DNA of 64,000 nucleotides from Umezawaea sp049997955 (lineage in GTDB: Bacteria > Actinomycetota > Actinomycetes > Mycobacteriales > Pseudonocardiaceae). The stretch spans positions 1 to 64,000 of the forward strand of contig JAEBDY010000009.1 in the NCBI GenBank assembly GCA_049997955.1, given 5' to 3'. The notes under the pieces were generated by a model. It saw nothing but the letters and a program-made list of their open reading frames with translations, searched no databases and had not been told where the DNA came from. This document shows positions 43,178 to 51,889 of this stretch, one piece after another. Within the stretch, counting starts at the first letter, position 1. Every line of letters starts with the position of its first letter. Made by a program: the position numbers and the translations under genes.

Positions 43178-43759
43178 CTAGGCCGCGTCCTGGCGGGCTT
43201 CCAGCACGATCCGGCGGTCGGCCAGCGGCGCCGTGAGCGTCACGTTGAGCGGGACGTCGCGGATCTCCTGCGTGCACACGCCGCCACCGCTGGGCGCGTA
43301 GTACGTGGTGACGAGGGTGATCATCACCTGGTCGGAGGACTCGGCGGTGACCTCGGCGCTGGCCGTCTTGCACCCGCCCGCCTGGCCGACCACCACCAGC
43401 GTCCGGCCGTCGGACCCGACCTGCACCTGCGTCTTGTACGTCTCGGGCAGCACCGTGCCGTCGACGCGCGCGGGCGGGACGTCGGACGAGCCGCCGGGCA
43501 GCGGCGTCGCGGACGACTGCGGCGGCTGCGCCGGGACGGTGCTCTGGCCGGGCGGGCGGACGTTCGACGACGGCAGCGTGGCCGAGCCCGGCGGGAGGCC
43601 GGAAGCCGACGGCGAGGCCGAACCCGACGACGGGCCGGACGACGGGGCCGGGGCCGTGCTGGACGATCCACCCGACCCGAAGACTTCGACATCGTCGCTG
43701 CACCCCGCCAGCGCGCAGAGTCCCACGGCGAGGGCGACGAGCACCTTGGCGTTCCTCAT
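43178..43759 (-). CDS. Hypothetical lipoprotein, paralogue 1
   Basis: A 193-residue secreted lipoprotein. The signal peptide MRNAKVLVALAVGLCALAGC has lipobox LAGC (Cys20). A Ser/Pro/Gly linker of about 80 residues precedes a beta-rich domain: VPPARVDGTVLPETY, VVVGQAGGCKTASAEV, VCTQEIRDVPLNVTL and RRIVLEA. Two conserved cysteines (GGC and VCT) are shared with the neighbouring paralogue at 43863-44357 and may pair. No family is recognised. It has its own region upstream, beyond the neighbour's terminator. Confidence 0.8.
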   Translation of the reverse strand: MRNAKVLVALAVGLCALAGCSDDVEVFGSGGSSSTAPAPSSGPSSGSASPSASGLPPGSATLPSSNVRPPGQSTVPAQPPQSSATPLPGGSSDVPPARVDGTVLPETYKTQVQVGSDGRTLVVVGQAGGCKTASAEVTAESSDQVMITLVTTYYAPSGGGVCTQEIRDVPLNVTLTAPLADRRIVLEARQDAA

Positions 43760-43828
43760 ATCGCAAGGACGGTACAGGCGTCGATCCGGTTGCAGGATCG
43801 GCGGGACAGGACAAAGCAGGACAGGAAC

Positions 43829-43856
43829 GCCCGGTCGACGGGGACGTCGACCGGGC
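43829..43856 (-). terminator. Terminator of lipoprotein paralogue 2
   Basis: A perfect 12-bp stem, GCCCGGTCGACG (43829-43840) with 43845-43856 and a 4-base loop, 7 bases past the stop on the minus strand. It separates the two paralogues into independent units. Confidence 0.72.
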
Positions 43857-43862
43857 GTCGGC

Positions 43863-44357
43863 CTACTTGACCTGCTTCGTGGTCAGCACCACGGTCCGCT
43901 CGCCGAGGGCCGCGTCGAGCTTCGCGGTCAGCGGGGGGAACCGGATGTCCATGGTGCACATCTGCTGCTCCGCGGGCAGCGTCTCGACCAGTTCGAGGTG
44001 CACGGAGGTCGCGGACTGCTCGACGGCCTGGACGCCGACCTTGCTGCAACCGCCCTCCTGGCCGATCACACCGACGACCGAGCCGTCGCCCTCGGTCCAC
44101 ACCGACCGCGGGTAGTCCTCGGGCAGCGCGGCCGCGTCGACCTTCGCCAGCGGGACGGGCACGCCACCGTTGGGCGGCGGCTCACCCGGCGCGACGTCGG
44201 GCGCGCTCGACGTCGCCTCGGCGGGCGCGGAGACGCTGAGCTGGGGTTCGGGCTTGGGGTCGCCTGCTCCGGCGCCGACCTGGGACTGAGGGCTTCCACA
44301 CGCCGTCACCAGCAGGAGCAGGGCGCCGGCGCTGACCGCGGTTCGTAGGCTTCTCAT
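43863..44357 (-). CDS. Hypothetical lipoprotein, paralogue 2
   Basis: A 164-residue lipoprotein with signal MRSLRTAVSAGALLLLVTAC (lipobox VTAC, Cys20), a short disordered linker and a domain matching paralogue 1: VPLAKVDAAALPEDY, VVGVIGQEGGCSKVGVQ, MCTMDIRFPPLTAKL and RTVVLTTKQ. Both conserved cysteines are kept. The ATG at 44357 abuts a perfect 21-bp hairpin, leaving no room for a normal ribosome-binding site. TTG 44375 inside the hairpin is the only in-frame alternative. Function unknown. Confidence 0.8.
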   Translation of the reverse strand: MRSLRTAVSAGALLLLVTACGSPQSQVGAGAGDPKPEPQLSVSAPAEATSSAPDVAPGEPPPNGGVPVPLAKVDAAALPEDYPRSVWTEGDGSVVGVIGQEGGCSKVGVQAVEQSATSVHLELVETLPAEQQMCTMDIRFPPLTAKLDAALGERTVVLTTKQVK

Positions 44358-44406
44358 GTGAAGAGGACGGAGCAACCCCGCCTTCGGGTTGCTCCGTCCT
44401 CTTCAC
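44358..44406 (-). terminator. Strong hairpin ending the uronate operon and abutting the next start codon
   Basis: A perfect 21-bp stem (44358-44378 with 44386-44406; inner part GGAGCAACCC) and a 7-base loop. It lies 35 bases after the stop of the gene at 44442 and directly before the ATG of lipoprotein paralogue 2. It is most simply the operon terminator, without a T-run. The direct contact with a start codon is odd. Confidence 0.65.
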
Positions 44407-44441
44407 CGTTGCCGGCTTTCCGCCTTCGGGGCTGTTCCCGG

Positions 44442-45605
44442 TTACCGGTTCAGGTGGTCCTTGATGCCCGCGACGGCGTGTCGGAGGGCGTCCAGCCTGG
44501 GCTGCGAGGCCAACCCCGCGTGGTAGAGGTGGAACTCCCGCACGCCCTCGTCGACGTACCGCTTCCACTCGCCGAGCAGCGCTTCGCCGTCCACGGCTTT
44601 CGGCGGCAGCGCGAGGACGTAGCTCGCGATCCGCGCGTCCGGGCCCGCCACCTCGCGCAGCGCGCGGATGCCGGGGGTGGCCGCGTCGACACCCGCCCAG
44701 CAGAACACCGTGAGCACGTCGACGTCCGCGTCGACGGCGGGCGCGACCGTGGCGAAGGGGCCGGTGGCCCACTCGTCACCGGTGGCGTGCAGGGCGATCC
44801 GGATGCCCGGAGCCTGCTCGCGCACCAGCGCCACCAGCGTCCGGCGCAGGTCGCGGACGATGCCCGTGCGCACCGAGGACACCGGTTTCGCCAGGTCCCC
44901 CAGCGCTTCCTCCACGCTCGGCGCACCCGCGTCCACGCCCGCGCGGACGGCGGCCCGCAGGTCGTCCACGTCGATGCCCGAGTCCTGGTAGCGGACCGCG
45001 CACACGACGCAGAAGCACAGCGACAGCAGCTTCTGCTGGACCGGGTTCCAGTCCGCGCCGTCGGTCTTCTCGTGGTGGCCGCCGTGGAAGAAGCCGAGCG
45101 GACCGCAGGCCTCCAGCACGATCCCGTCCGGCCGGCCGAGGTCGAGGACCTCGGCGACCAGCGTGCGCGCGTACTCGACGACATCGGGGTTCGCCGTGCA
45201 CAGCGCGTACGGGTAGCGGTCCCCGAAAGCGTTGACAACGTTGACATCCGGGTGCAGGTCGCCCAACCGGCTGCTGTGGGTCAGCACGGTCCACGCGTAC
45301 ACCGGCAGTCCCACGGCGCGCAGCGCGTCGGCCGCCGCGCCGAAGGGGTTGTCACCGTCCACCCAGGACGGTTCGGCGGGCACGAGCCGCTTGCCGTCCC
45401 AGGCCTCGTCGCGGACCGGGAGGTAGAACGCCGCGTGCCGGGCGTCGACCATCCGGTGCTCGGGGTGCAGCGGGGTGGCGGCGCGCACGGTGTGGTACGA
45501 CGCCGCGAGCGCGACCGCGTCCACACCGAGGTCCGCATACCGTTGTGCCGCAAGGGGATCGCCCACGACGTCCCACGGGTAGACATGTGCGATCGCGCTT
45601 ACCAC
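44442..45605 (-). CDS. Unassigned protein in the uronate operon, TIM-barrel-like
   Basis: A 387-residue cytosolic protein that I do not recognise. Features visible are HVYPWDVVGDPLAAQRYADLGVDAVALAASYHT at the start (quoted in part as a marker of a barrel's first strand and helix), DGIVLEACGPLGFFHGGHHEK, CFCVVCAVRYQDSGIDV with three cysteines, IRIALHATGDEW, and EFHLYHAGL near the end. Alternating strands ending in D/E/H suggest a glycosidase- or aldolase-like barrel. It is the last gene of the six-gene operon and starts at GTG 45605, overlapping the dehydratase stop. A role in releasing or converting a uronic acid is plausible but unproven. Confidence 0.72.
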   Translation of the reverse strand: MVSAIAHVYPWDVVGDPLAAQRYADLGVDAVALAASYHTVRAATPLHPEHRMVDARHAAFYLPVRDEAWDGKRLVPAEPSWVDGDNPFGAAADALRAVGLPVYAWTVLTHSSRLGDLHPDVNVVNAFGDRYPYALCTANPDVVEYARTLVAEVLDLGRPDGIVLEACGPLGFFHGGHHEKTDGADWNPVQQKLLSLCFCVVCAVRYQDSGIDVDDLRAAVRAGVDAGAPSVEEALGDLAKPVSSVRTGIVRDLRRTLVALVREQAPGIRIALHATGDEWATGPFATVAPAVDADVDVLTVFCWAGVDAATPGIRALREVAGPDARIASYVLALPPKAVDGEALLGEWKRYVDEGVREFHLYHAGLASQPRLDALRHAVAGIKDHLNR

Positions 45606-46858
45606 CGGGGGCGCTTCCTCTCGTACGACGGGTCGGACTTCTGCATGTAGCCGGTGTCGTCGCGCTGGACGATGCCGCACGTGCGGTAGTTCTCCGCGAG
45701 CCGGGCCAGCGCGTCGCGGTCCAGCTCGACGCCGAGGCCGGGCGTGGTGGGCACCGGGACGGCACCGTCCACGAAGGTCAGCACGCCGGGGAGGACGACG
45801 TCGTCCTCCTTGTTCCACGGGTAGTGGGTGTCGCACGCGTAGCTGAGGTTCGGCGTCGCGGCGGCGAGGTGGGTCATCGCGGCGAGGCTGATCCCGAGGT
45901 GCGAGTTGGAGTGCATCGACAGGCCGATGCCGAAGGTCTCGCAGGTCGACGCGAGGTTGCGCGACCGGCTGAGCCCGCCCCAGTAGTGGTGGTCGGACAG
46001 GACGACCTGGAGCGCGTCGATCGCGACCGAGGGCGCGATGTGCTCGAACGCGACCACGTACATGTTGGTGGCCAAGGGCATGGACGCTTTGGCGGCCACC
46101 TCGGACAGGCCTTGGAGGCCCGGCGTCGGGTCTTCGAGGTACTCGACCACGCCGTCGAGGGCTTCGGCGACGCGGATCGACGTCTCCACCGACCACGCGG
46201 CGTTCGGGTCGAGCCTCAGCGGGAGGTCCGGGAAGGCTTCGCGCAGCGCGAGGATCGCCGCGATCTCCTCGTCCGGCGGGAAGACGCCGCCCTTGAGCTT
46301 GATCGAGCCGAACCCGTACTCGTCGATGAGCTTGCGGGCCTGCGCCACGATGCCCGCGGGGTCGATCGCCTCGCCCCACTGGTCGGGTTCGGCGCCGGGG
46401 TGCCCCGCCCACTTGTAGAAGAGGTAGGCGCTGTACGGCACGGCGTCGCGCACGGCGCCGCCGAGCAGGTCCGACACCGGGCGGCCGAGGGCCTTGCCGC
46501 GGATGTCCCAGGTCGCGACCTCGAACGGCGAGAACACCCGGTCGACGGTGCCCTCGGCGGTGAGCGTGCCGGTGAGGCCGTGCCGGTCGTCGCCGGACTT
46601 GCCGCCCAGGACCTCGGCGACCTTCGCGTGCATCGCGTTGAGCTGGTGCACGTCCAGGCCGACGAGCGCGGGCGCGACCTGGCCCAGCCTCTCCAGGTGG
46701 CCGATGTCGCCGTAGCTCTCGCCGAGCCCGGAGATCCCCTCGTCGGTGTGGACCTCGACGATGGACCGCAGCGCCCACGGTTCGTGCACGCCCCCGGAGT
46801 TCAGCAGCGGCGGGTCGCGGAAGGCGACCGGGGTGATCGTGATGTCGGTGATCCTCAT
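45599..46858 (-). CDS. gudD: Glucarate dehydratase-family enzyme (enolase superfamily)
   Basis: Dehydrates D-glucarate (or galactarate) to 5-keto-4-deoxy-D-glucarate. The 419 residues fold as enolase capping domain plus barrel. The catalytic lysine motif is SIKLKGG (KxK). Metal ligands lie in RLDPNAAW, VEYLEDP and ATNMYVV, and the second catalytic acid/base is in MHSNSHLGISLAAM (His). DDRHGLTGTLTAEGTVDRVF is typical of GlucD. It overlaps both neighbours. Substrate choice between glucarate and galactarate is not settled by these motifs. Confidence 0.9.
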   Translation of the reverse strand: MRITDITITPVAFRDPPLLNSGGVHEPWALRSIVEVHTDEGISGLGESYGDIGHLERLGQVAPALVGLDVHQLNAMHAKVAEVLGGKSGDDRHGLTGTLTAEGTVDRVFSPFEVATWDIRGKALGRPVSDLLGGAVRDAVPYSAYLFYKWAGHPGAEPDQWGEAIDPAGIVAQARKLIDEYGFGSIKLKGGVFPPDEEIAAILALREAFPDLPLRLDPNAAWSVETSIRVAEALDGVVEYLEDPTPGLQGLSEVAAKASMPLATNMYVVAFEHIAPSVAIDALQVVLSDHHYWGGLSRSRNLASTCETFGIGLSMHSNSHLGISLAAMTHLAAATPNLSYACDTHYPWNKEDDVVLPGVLTFVDGAVPVPTTPGLGVELDRDALARLAENYRTCGIVQRDDTGYMQKSDPSYERKRPRW

Positions 46859-47757
46859 ACCGCCAACGCCCTCCCGGCCGCGATGATCCGCTCCAGTTCC
46901 GCCACGTGCTCCTCCGACGGGTCGATGAACGGCGGACGCACACCACCGGCGTCCAGACCGCCGAGCTTCACCGCCGCCTTGACCAGCGCCACCGCGTAGC
47001 CCGGCACCTGGTCGCGCAACTCGACCAGCGGCACGAAGAACTCGGTGAGGTAGCGCCGGACCAGCGCGGTGTCGTCGTCCTGGATCGCCTGGTAGAAGCC
47101 GAGGGAGATGTCCGGCGCGAACGCGAACACCGCCGAGGAGTACAGGTCCACGCCGATGCCGCGGTACGCGGGCACGGTCAGCTCGGCGGTGGGCAGGCCG
47201 TTGAAGAACTGGAACGGCTTGTCCACGCGCGCCCGCACGGCGAGCACGATGCGCTGGAGCTGGTCGATGTCGCCCAGGCCGTCCTTGAACCCGACGACGG
47301 TCGGCAGCGATGCGACCTCGACCGCCGTGTCCGGCGTGAAGACGGCGTTGTTGCGCTGGTAGACGATCACCGGCAGCTCGGTCGCGGTCGCGACGTCGGC
47401 GACGTAGCGGACGAGTCCCTGGGGGGGGTTGGTCACCAGGTACGGCGGCAGCAGCAGGAGCCCGTCCGCGCCCGCCCGCGCGGCCGCCCTGGCGAAGTCC
47501 TTGGCGATGGGCAGCGCACCGCCCGTGCCCGCGAACACCGGCACCCGGCCCGCCGTCGCCTCGACCGCGACCGCTACCGCGCGCTCGAACTCGTCCAGCC
47601 CGAGCGCGTGGAACTCCCCCGTCCCGCAGGCGACGAAGACCGCGCCCGGACCCGCCGAGACGCCGTGCTTGACGTGCTCAGCGAGCACGTCCTCGGCGAT
47701 CGCCCCTGTCGGGTCGAACGGTGTGACCGGAAAGAACAGCACCCCATCGAGTTGCAT
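46855..47757 (-). CDS. kdgD: 5-dehydro-4-deoxyglucarate dehydratase
   Basis: Converts 5-keto-4-deoxyglucarate to 2,5-dioxopentanoate (alpha-ketoglutarate semialdehyde) with loss of water and CO2. It belongs to the DHDPS/NAL barrel family, 300 residues. The start GVLFFPVTPFDPTGAIAED is typical of KDGDH. The nucleophile is Lys in VVGFKDGLGD, and the general acid Tyr in VIVYQRNNAVF. It lies in the importer operon between permease and glucarate dehydratase, overlapping the latter by four bases. Confidence 0.93.
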   Translation of the reverse strand: MQLDGVLFFPVTPFDPTGAIAEDVLAEHVKHGVSAGPGAVFVACGTGEFHALGLDEFERAVAVAVEATAGRVPVFAGTGGALPIAKDFARAAARAGADGLLLLPPYLVTNPPQGLVRYVADVATATELPVIVYQRNNAVFTPDTAVEVASLPTVVGFKDGLGDIDQLQRIVLAVRARVDKPFQFFNGLPTAELTVPAYRGIGVDLYSSAVFAFAPDISLGFYQAIQDDDTALVRRYLTEFFVPLVELRDQVPGYAVALVKAAVKLGGLDAGGVRPPFIDPSEEHVAELERIIAAGRALAV

Positions 47758-47763
47758 AGACCT

Positions 47764-48639
47764 TCATCCCTTGATCGCTCCGGTGGTGATCCCACGAAGG
47801 AAAGACTTCTGCAGCGACAGGTACACGATCAGGCTCGGCACCAGCGCCAGCAATGCTCCGGCCAACACGATTCCCGGCCCGACCTCTTCGTCGGATCGCA
47901 ACGACAGCAGGGCGACGGTCAGCGTGTAGTCGGACGGATCCGCGGCGACGATCAGCGGGAGCAGGTACTGCTCCCAGATCATGTTGAACCCGAACACGGC
48001 GACCACACCGAGGGCGGGCTTGACCAGCGGCAGGATGATCTGCGCGAAGATCCGCAACTCGCCCGCGCCGTCGACCTTCGCGGCTTCCTCCAGTTCCACG
48101 GGGATCTCCTTCATGAACTCCGTCATGACGAAGATGGAGAAGCCCCACGCGCCCAGCGGCAGGATGACGCCGAGCAGGGTGCCCTTCAGGCTGATGTGCA
48201 CGAGGGGGAGGTCGCCGATCACCAGGGACAGGGGGATGGCGATGACCTCCTCCGGCAGCATCATGGTGGTGAGGATCAGGAGCAGCACGACCGCCTGCCC
48301 CCGGAACTTCTTGCGCGCCAAGGCGTACGCGGCGAACACGCTGACCGACAGCTGGAGCAGCAGCGCCCCGCCCGCGATGATCAGCGAGTTGGTCAGGTAG
48401 TGCCAGATGCCCTTGGAGCCCGCCACCTCGAAGTTGATCATCGAGGGCTTGTTCGGCAGCACGGACAGCCGGGTCGGGTCGGGGTTGTGGTCGAACGCCC
48501 CGGAGAACACCGTGATCAGCGGGCCCGTGAACAGGAGCACCGCGCCGACGCACAGAGCGATCCGGATGCCCCGGCTCAACCACGCCTGGCGCCCGGTGGA
48601 CCACCCGAGCGCGGTGTCGCACTTCTCCGCGACGCTCAC
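47764..48639 (-). CDS. Carbohydrate ABC transporter permease (MalG/CUT1 type)
   Basis: A 291-residue inner-membrane subunit with six helices. The EAA loop is EEAAKVDGAGELRIFAQIILPLVKP. A larger periplasmic loop follows helix 1 (DHNPDPTRLSVLPNKPSM). GTG 48639 overlaps the stop of the partner permease (GTGA). With the partner permease and the binding protein it imports the uronate or an oligouronide. No ATPase is encoded, so a shared MsiK-type ATPase elsewhere is expected, as in many actinobacteria. Confidence 0.92.
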   Translation of the reverse strand: MSVAEKCDTALGWSTGRQAWLSRGIRIALCVGAVLLFTGPLITVFSGAFDHNPDPTRLSVLPNKPSMINFEVAGSKGIWHYLTNSLIIAGGALLLQLSVSVFAAYALARKKFRGQAVVLLLILTTMMLPEEVIAIPLSLVIGDLPLVHISLKGTLLGVILPLGAWGFSIFVMTEFMKEIPVELEEAAKVDGAGELRIFAQIILPLVKPALGVVAVFGFNMIWEQYLLPLIVAADPSDYTLTVALLSLRSDEEVGPGIVLAGALLALVPSLIVYLSLQKSFLRGITTGAIKG

Positions 48640-49607
48640 CCGGCCTCCTTCCGCCGTCGGTACAACTGGACCACGACCGTCAGGGCGAACGTGATCAGGA
48701 AGAGCATCACCGAACCGGCCGAGGCGACGCCGATCTCGTTGCGCTCGAAGGCGACCGTGAACACCCGCGTCATCCACACGTCGGTGGAGCCCGCCGGGCC
48801 GCCGCCGGTGAGGACGTAGACCTCGGTGAACACCCGCAGGCCGCGGATGGACGCCAGGGTCAGCAGGATCGTGATCACCGGGCGCAGCGCGGGCAGCGTG
48901 ATGTGCCGGATGCGCTGCACGGTGGTCGCGCCGTCGATGGCGGACGCCTCGTACTGCTGGCGGTCGATCCCCGCGAGTCCCGCGAGGATCAGCACCATGT
49001 CGTACGGCGCGCCCTTCCAGACGCCGACGAACATCACCGACGCGAGCGAGGTGTCCGGGCTGTCCAGGAACGTCCACGGGCCGAGGCCCACGAACGACAG
49101 CACCGTGTTGACGAAGCCCTCGGGGGCGGGGAAGAACAGCAGCCGCCAGATCTCGCCGATGACGGCGGTCGCGGCGACCACGGGCAGGAAGACCGCGGAC
49201 CGCACGAACCACAGCGACTTCGCGTGGCCCTCCAGCAGGAGTGCCAGCGCGAAGCCGATCAGCATCGAGCCGATCGTCTGGCCGAACGCGAGGACGAGGG
49301 TGTGCCCGATCGCGTCGCGGAACCGCTCGTCGCCCATGATGCGGGCGTAGTTGTCGAACCCCACCCACAGGTCGCCGAGGAACGGCCGGACCTGGTACAG
49401 GCTCAGCCGGATCCCCTCGATCATCGGCAGGTACTTGAAGACGATGAAGATGAGCACCGCGGGCAGCAGGAACAGCCACGGCGTGAAGGTGGATCCCGTG
49501 AGGCGACGCCGGTGGCGCCGCCTCACGGGGTGGGAGCCGACGGCACCGCCGCCACTAGCCGCCGGTCCCACGTCTGTGGTGCCGCGGACGGGGTTGGACA
49601 CCGTCAC
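48636..49607 (-). CDS. Carbohydrate ABC transporter permease (MalF/CUT1 type)
   Basis: A 323-residue inner-membrane subunit. A basic N-tail (RRRHRRR) precedes six helices. The EAA motif is YEASAIDGATTVQRIRHITLP. GLRVFTEVYVLTGGGPAGST is typical of CUT1 sugar permeases. It overlaps the binding-protein gene upstream by four bases (GTG 49607) and the second permease downstream. Confidence 0.92.
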   Translation of the reverse strand: MTVSNPVRGTTDVGPAASGGGAVGSHPVRRRHRRRLTGSTFTPWLFLLPAVLIFIVFKYLPMIEGIRLSLYQVRPFLGDLWVGFDNYARIMGDERFRDAIGHTLVLAFGQTIGSMLIGFALALLLEGHAKSLWFVRSAVFLPVVAATAVIGEIWRLLFFPAPEGFVNTVLSFVGLGPWTFLDSPDTSLASVMFVGVWKGAPYDMVLILAGLAGIDRQQYEASAIDGATTVQRIRHITLPALRPVITILLTLASIRGLRVFTEVYVLTGGGPAGSTDVWMTRVFTVAFERNEIGVASAGSVMLFLITFALTVVVQLYRRRKEAG

Positions 49608-50947
49608 TTCGACATTCCTTGCGCCTGCAACTCCTTCTTCAGGTTCTCGGCCAGCTTGCCGAGGTCACCCTTGGAATCGGAGCCGCACGTCGAGAAGAGG
49701 GAGTTCAGCGTCTCGGAGAACTGCTGCCGGAACGGCTGGAAGTTCGGCACGCTGGAGAACGGCCGGGCGCTGTCGGCGTACACCTTGGCGGTGGTTTCCC
49801 AGCGCGGGTCGTCGTAGACGGCCTTGACGTCGACCTTGCTGTTGACGGGGAGCCGGACCACGGGGGTCGGGTCGCCCTTCATGCCCGCCTGCTGCGCCTC
49901 GGCGCTGATCAGGTACTCGGCCAGCTTCTTCTGCGCGTCCGCCCGCGGCGAGCCCGCCATCAGGTAGATGTTCTCGCCCTCGCCCAGCACGGTGTCGCCC
50001 GCCGGGCCCTTCGGGGCCGCGACGACCTCGTACTTGTCCTTGCCGAGGTTCTTGTCGAACCGGCCGAACATGTACGGGCCGGTCACGTAGATGCCGGTCT
50101 TGCCGGTCTCGAAGAACGCGTGCGCGTCGTTCGTGCCCGTGGTGAGAGCGCCGGGCTGGACCAGTTTCGGGTCGCCGCAGAACATCTTCTTCAGGTAGTC
50201 GACGGACTCGACCGTCTCGTCGGAGTCGACCGCGACGCTGAACCGGTCGCCGTCCTGCTTGAGGATGTCGCCGCCGCCCTGCCAGACGAAGTTCGACGCC
50301 CACCAGCCGAGGTAGCCGCGGTCGGTGGTGCCGGGCACGAGCATCCCGTAGGTGTCGGCCGCGCCGTTGCCGTCCGGGTCGTCCTTGGTGAACGCCGTCG
50401 CCAGGTCCGCGAGCTCGTCCCACGTCGTCGGAACGGGCTTGCCCACCTTCTCGCGCCAGTCCTTGCGGATCAGCGTGACCATCGCCTGCGTGGAGAACGG
50501 GATCGCGTAGTACTTGCCGTCGGAGGCCTTGCCGTTGTTCCAGGCCCGCTCGACCACGTCGGCGCCGCCCTCGATGCCACCCTTGTCGATCTCGCCGACC
50601 AGGCCCTGCGAGGTGAAGACTCCCAGCGAGCCCGTGTCCGTGACGACCAGGTCCGGCAGGTCCTTCGCCGCCGCGCGCTGCTGGACCTGCTTGTCGAAGT
50701 CCGCGAAGATCGGCTTGTAGTCGACCTCGACGCCGGTCTTGGCCTCGAAGTCCTTGAAGATCTTCTCGTAGACCTTCGCCGTGGCCTCCGTGCTGCGCGT
50801 CCACACCTCGAACGGGGCGTTCGGGTCCTGGGCGGCGCCCGCGGCGGCGCCGCTGCCCGAAGGCGTCGCCGACGAGCCGCATCCAGCGATCACAGCACCC
50901 ACGGCGGCCAGCGCCACAGCCGCCGTGAGAGACCGGGAACGGGGCAT
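49604..50947 (-). CDS. Sugar ABC transporter substrate-binding lipoprotein
   Basis: A 447-residue type 1 (CUT1) binding protein and the first gene of the operon. The lipobox VIAGC places the acylated Cys near residue 23. PFEVWTRSTEATAKVYEKIF, YKPIFADFDKQVQQRAA, TDTGSLGVFTSQGLV and the C-terminal QQFSETLNSLFSTCG are visible. The pathway context predicts glucuronate, galacturonate or an aldarate/oligouronide as ligand. Operator-like repeats lie just upstream, shared with the divergent iclR gene. Confidence 0.9.
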   Translation of the reverse strand: MPRSRSLTAAVALAAVGAVIAGCGSSATPSGSGAAAGAAQDPNAPFEVWTRSTEATAKVYEKIFKDFEAKTGVEVDYKPIFADFDKQVQQRAAAKDLPDLVVTDTGSLGVFTSQGLVGEIDKGGIEGGADVVERAWNNGKASDGKYYAIPFSTQAMVTLIRKDWREKVGKPVPTTWDELADLATAFTKDDPDGNGAADTYGMLVPGTTDRGYLGWWASNFVWQGGGDILKQDGDRFSVAVDSDETVESVDYLKKMFCGDPKLVQPGALTTGTNDAHAFFETGKTGIYVTGPYMFGRFDKNLGKDKYEVVAAPKGPAGDTVLGEGENIYLMAGSPRADAQKKLAEYLISAEAQQAGMKGDPTPVVRLPVNSKVDVKAVYDDPRWETTAKVYADSARPFSSVPNFQPFRQQFSETLNSLFSTCGSDSKGDLGKLAENLKKELQAQGMSK

Positions 50948-50962
50948 TTCACTCTCCTAAAT

Positions 50963-50997
50963 GTTCACATCCGTGAAACGGAGTCGTACTTGTGAAC
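50963..50997. promoter_or_regulatory. Candidate IclR operator in the divergent promoter region
   Basis: TTCAC-ATCC-GTGAA (50964-50977) is a perfect inverted repeat, and a further GTGAAC at 50992-50997 mirrors the GTTCAC at 50963-50968. The site is 16-50 bases from the binding-protein start and about 75-110 bases from iclR, so it could control both directions. Confidence 0.55.
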
Positions 50998-51072
50998 CTG
51001 ATGCCGGACTGTAAGAATCAGCACAGCAACGTGTCAAGAGCGTGTTGCCGGAATGCTTCCCTGGAGGACCTG

Positions 51073-51855
51073 GTGACCGAGGCCGCTACGCCCGCCCGTC
51101 CCGGGGCGGTGAAATCCGCCGACCGGACCGTTGAGCTGCTGGAAGTCCTGTCGGCGTCCGACCGCCGGTTGACCCTCACCGAGCTGCACCGCGAGCTCAG
51201 CTATCCCAAGTCGAGCCTGTACATGCTGTTGCAGACGCTGGTGAACCGCGGCTGGGTGGAGGTCGAGCCCGACCGCGGCACGTACGGCATCGGCGTGCGC
51301 GCCCTGCTGGTCGGCACGTCGTACCTCGACCACGACCCCGTCGTGCGCGCGGCGATCCGGGTCATGGAGCAGGTGCGGCAGACCGTCAACGAGACCGTCC
51401 ACCTCGCGCGCCTCGACGGCGCCGACGTGGTCTACCTCGCCAGCCGGGAGTCCGAGCACCACCTCAGGGTCGTCTCCAGGGTCGGCCGCAGGCTGCCCGC
51501 GCACTCGACGTCGCTCGGCAAGGCGGTGCTGTCCACCCGCACCCCGCAGGAGGTCGACGCGCTGCTGCCCGCGGAGCTCAAGCCGCTCACGCCGAACACC
51601 GTGGTCGAGCGGGGACCGCTGCACGCGCAGCTCGCGGGCTTCCGGAACATCGGCTACGCCCACGAGCGCGAGGAGAACACCCCCGGCCTCGGCTGCTTCG
51701 CCGTCGCCCTGCCCTACCGGAACCCGGTGCTCGACGCGATGAGCTGCTCGGTCCCGCTGGGCAGGCTCGACGAGGACCACGAGCGGCAGGTCATCGCCGC
51801 ACTGCTCGACGCCGCCCGCACGATCACCGAACTGCTGCGGCAGTTCGGCCGCTGA
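51073..51855 (+). CDS. IclR-family transcriptional regulator
   Basis: A 260-residue regulator. The N-terminal winged helix is at about 12-75 (ADRTVELLEVLSASDRRLTLTELHR, quoted to mark the fold, then SYPKSSLYMLLQTLVNRGW). The effector domain contains GRRLPAHSTSLGKAVLS and GYAHEREENTPGLGCFAVAL. It probably senses a uronate or aldarate and controls the divergent importer/dehydratase operon together with the udh-aldh genes downstream. GTG 51073 was chosen for the GGAGGA 5 bases upstream. The frame is open back to 50992. Confidence 0.9.
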   Translation: MTEAATPARPGAVKSADRTVELLEVLSASDRRLTLTELHRELSYPKSSLYMLLQTLVNRGWVEVEPDRGTYGIGVRALLVGTSYLDHDPVVRAAIRVMEQVRQTVNETVHLARLDGADVVYLASRESEHHLRVVSRVGRRLPAHSTSLGKAVLSTRTPQEVDALLPAELKPLTPNTVVERGPLHAQLAGFRNIGYAHEREENTPGLGCFAVALPYRNPVLDAMSCSVPLGRLDEDHERQVIAALLDAARTITELLRQFGR

Positions 51856-51889
51856 CCGTCCACCACGCACCTCCGGAGGGGTCCGACCC

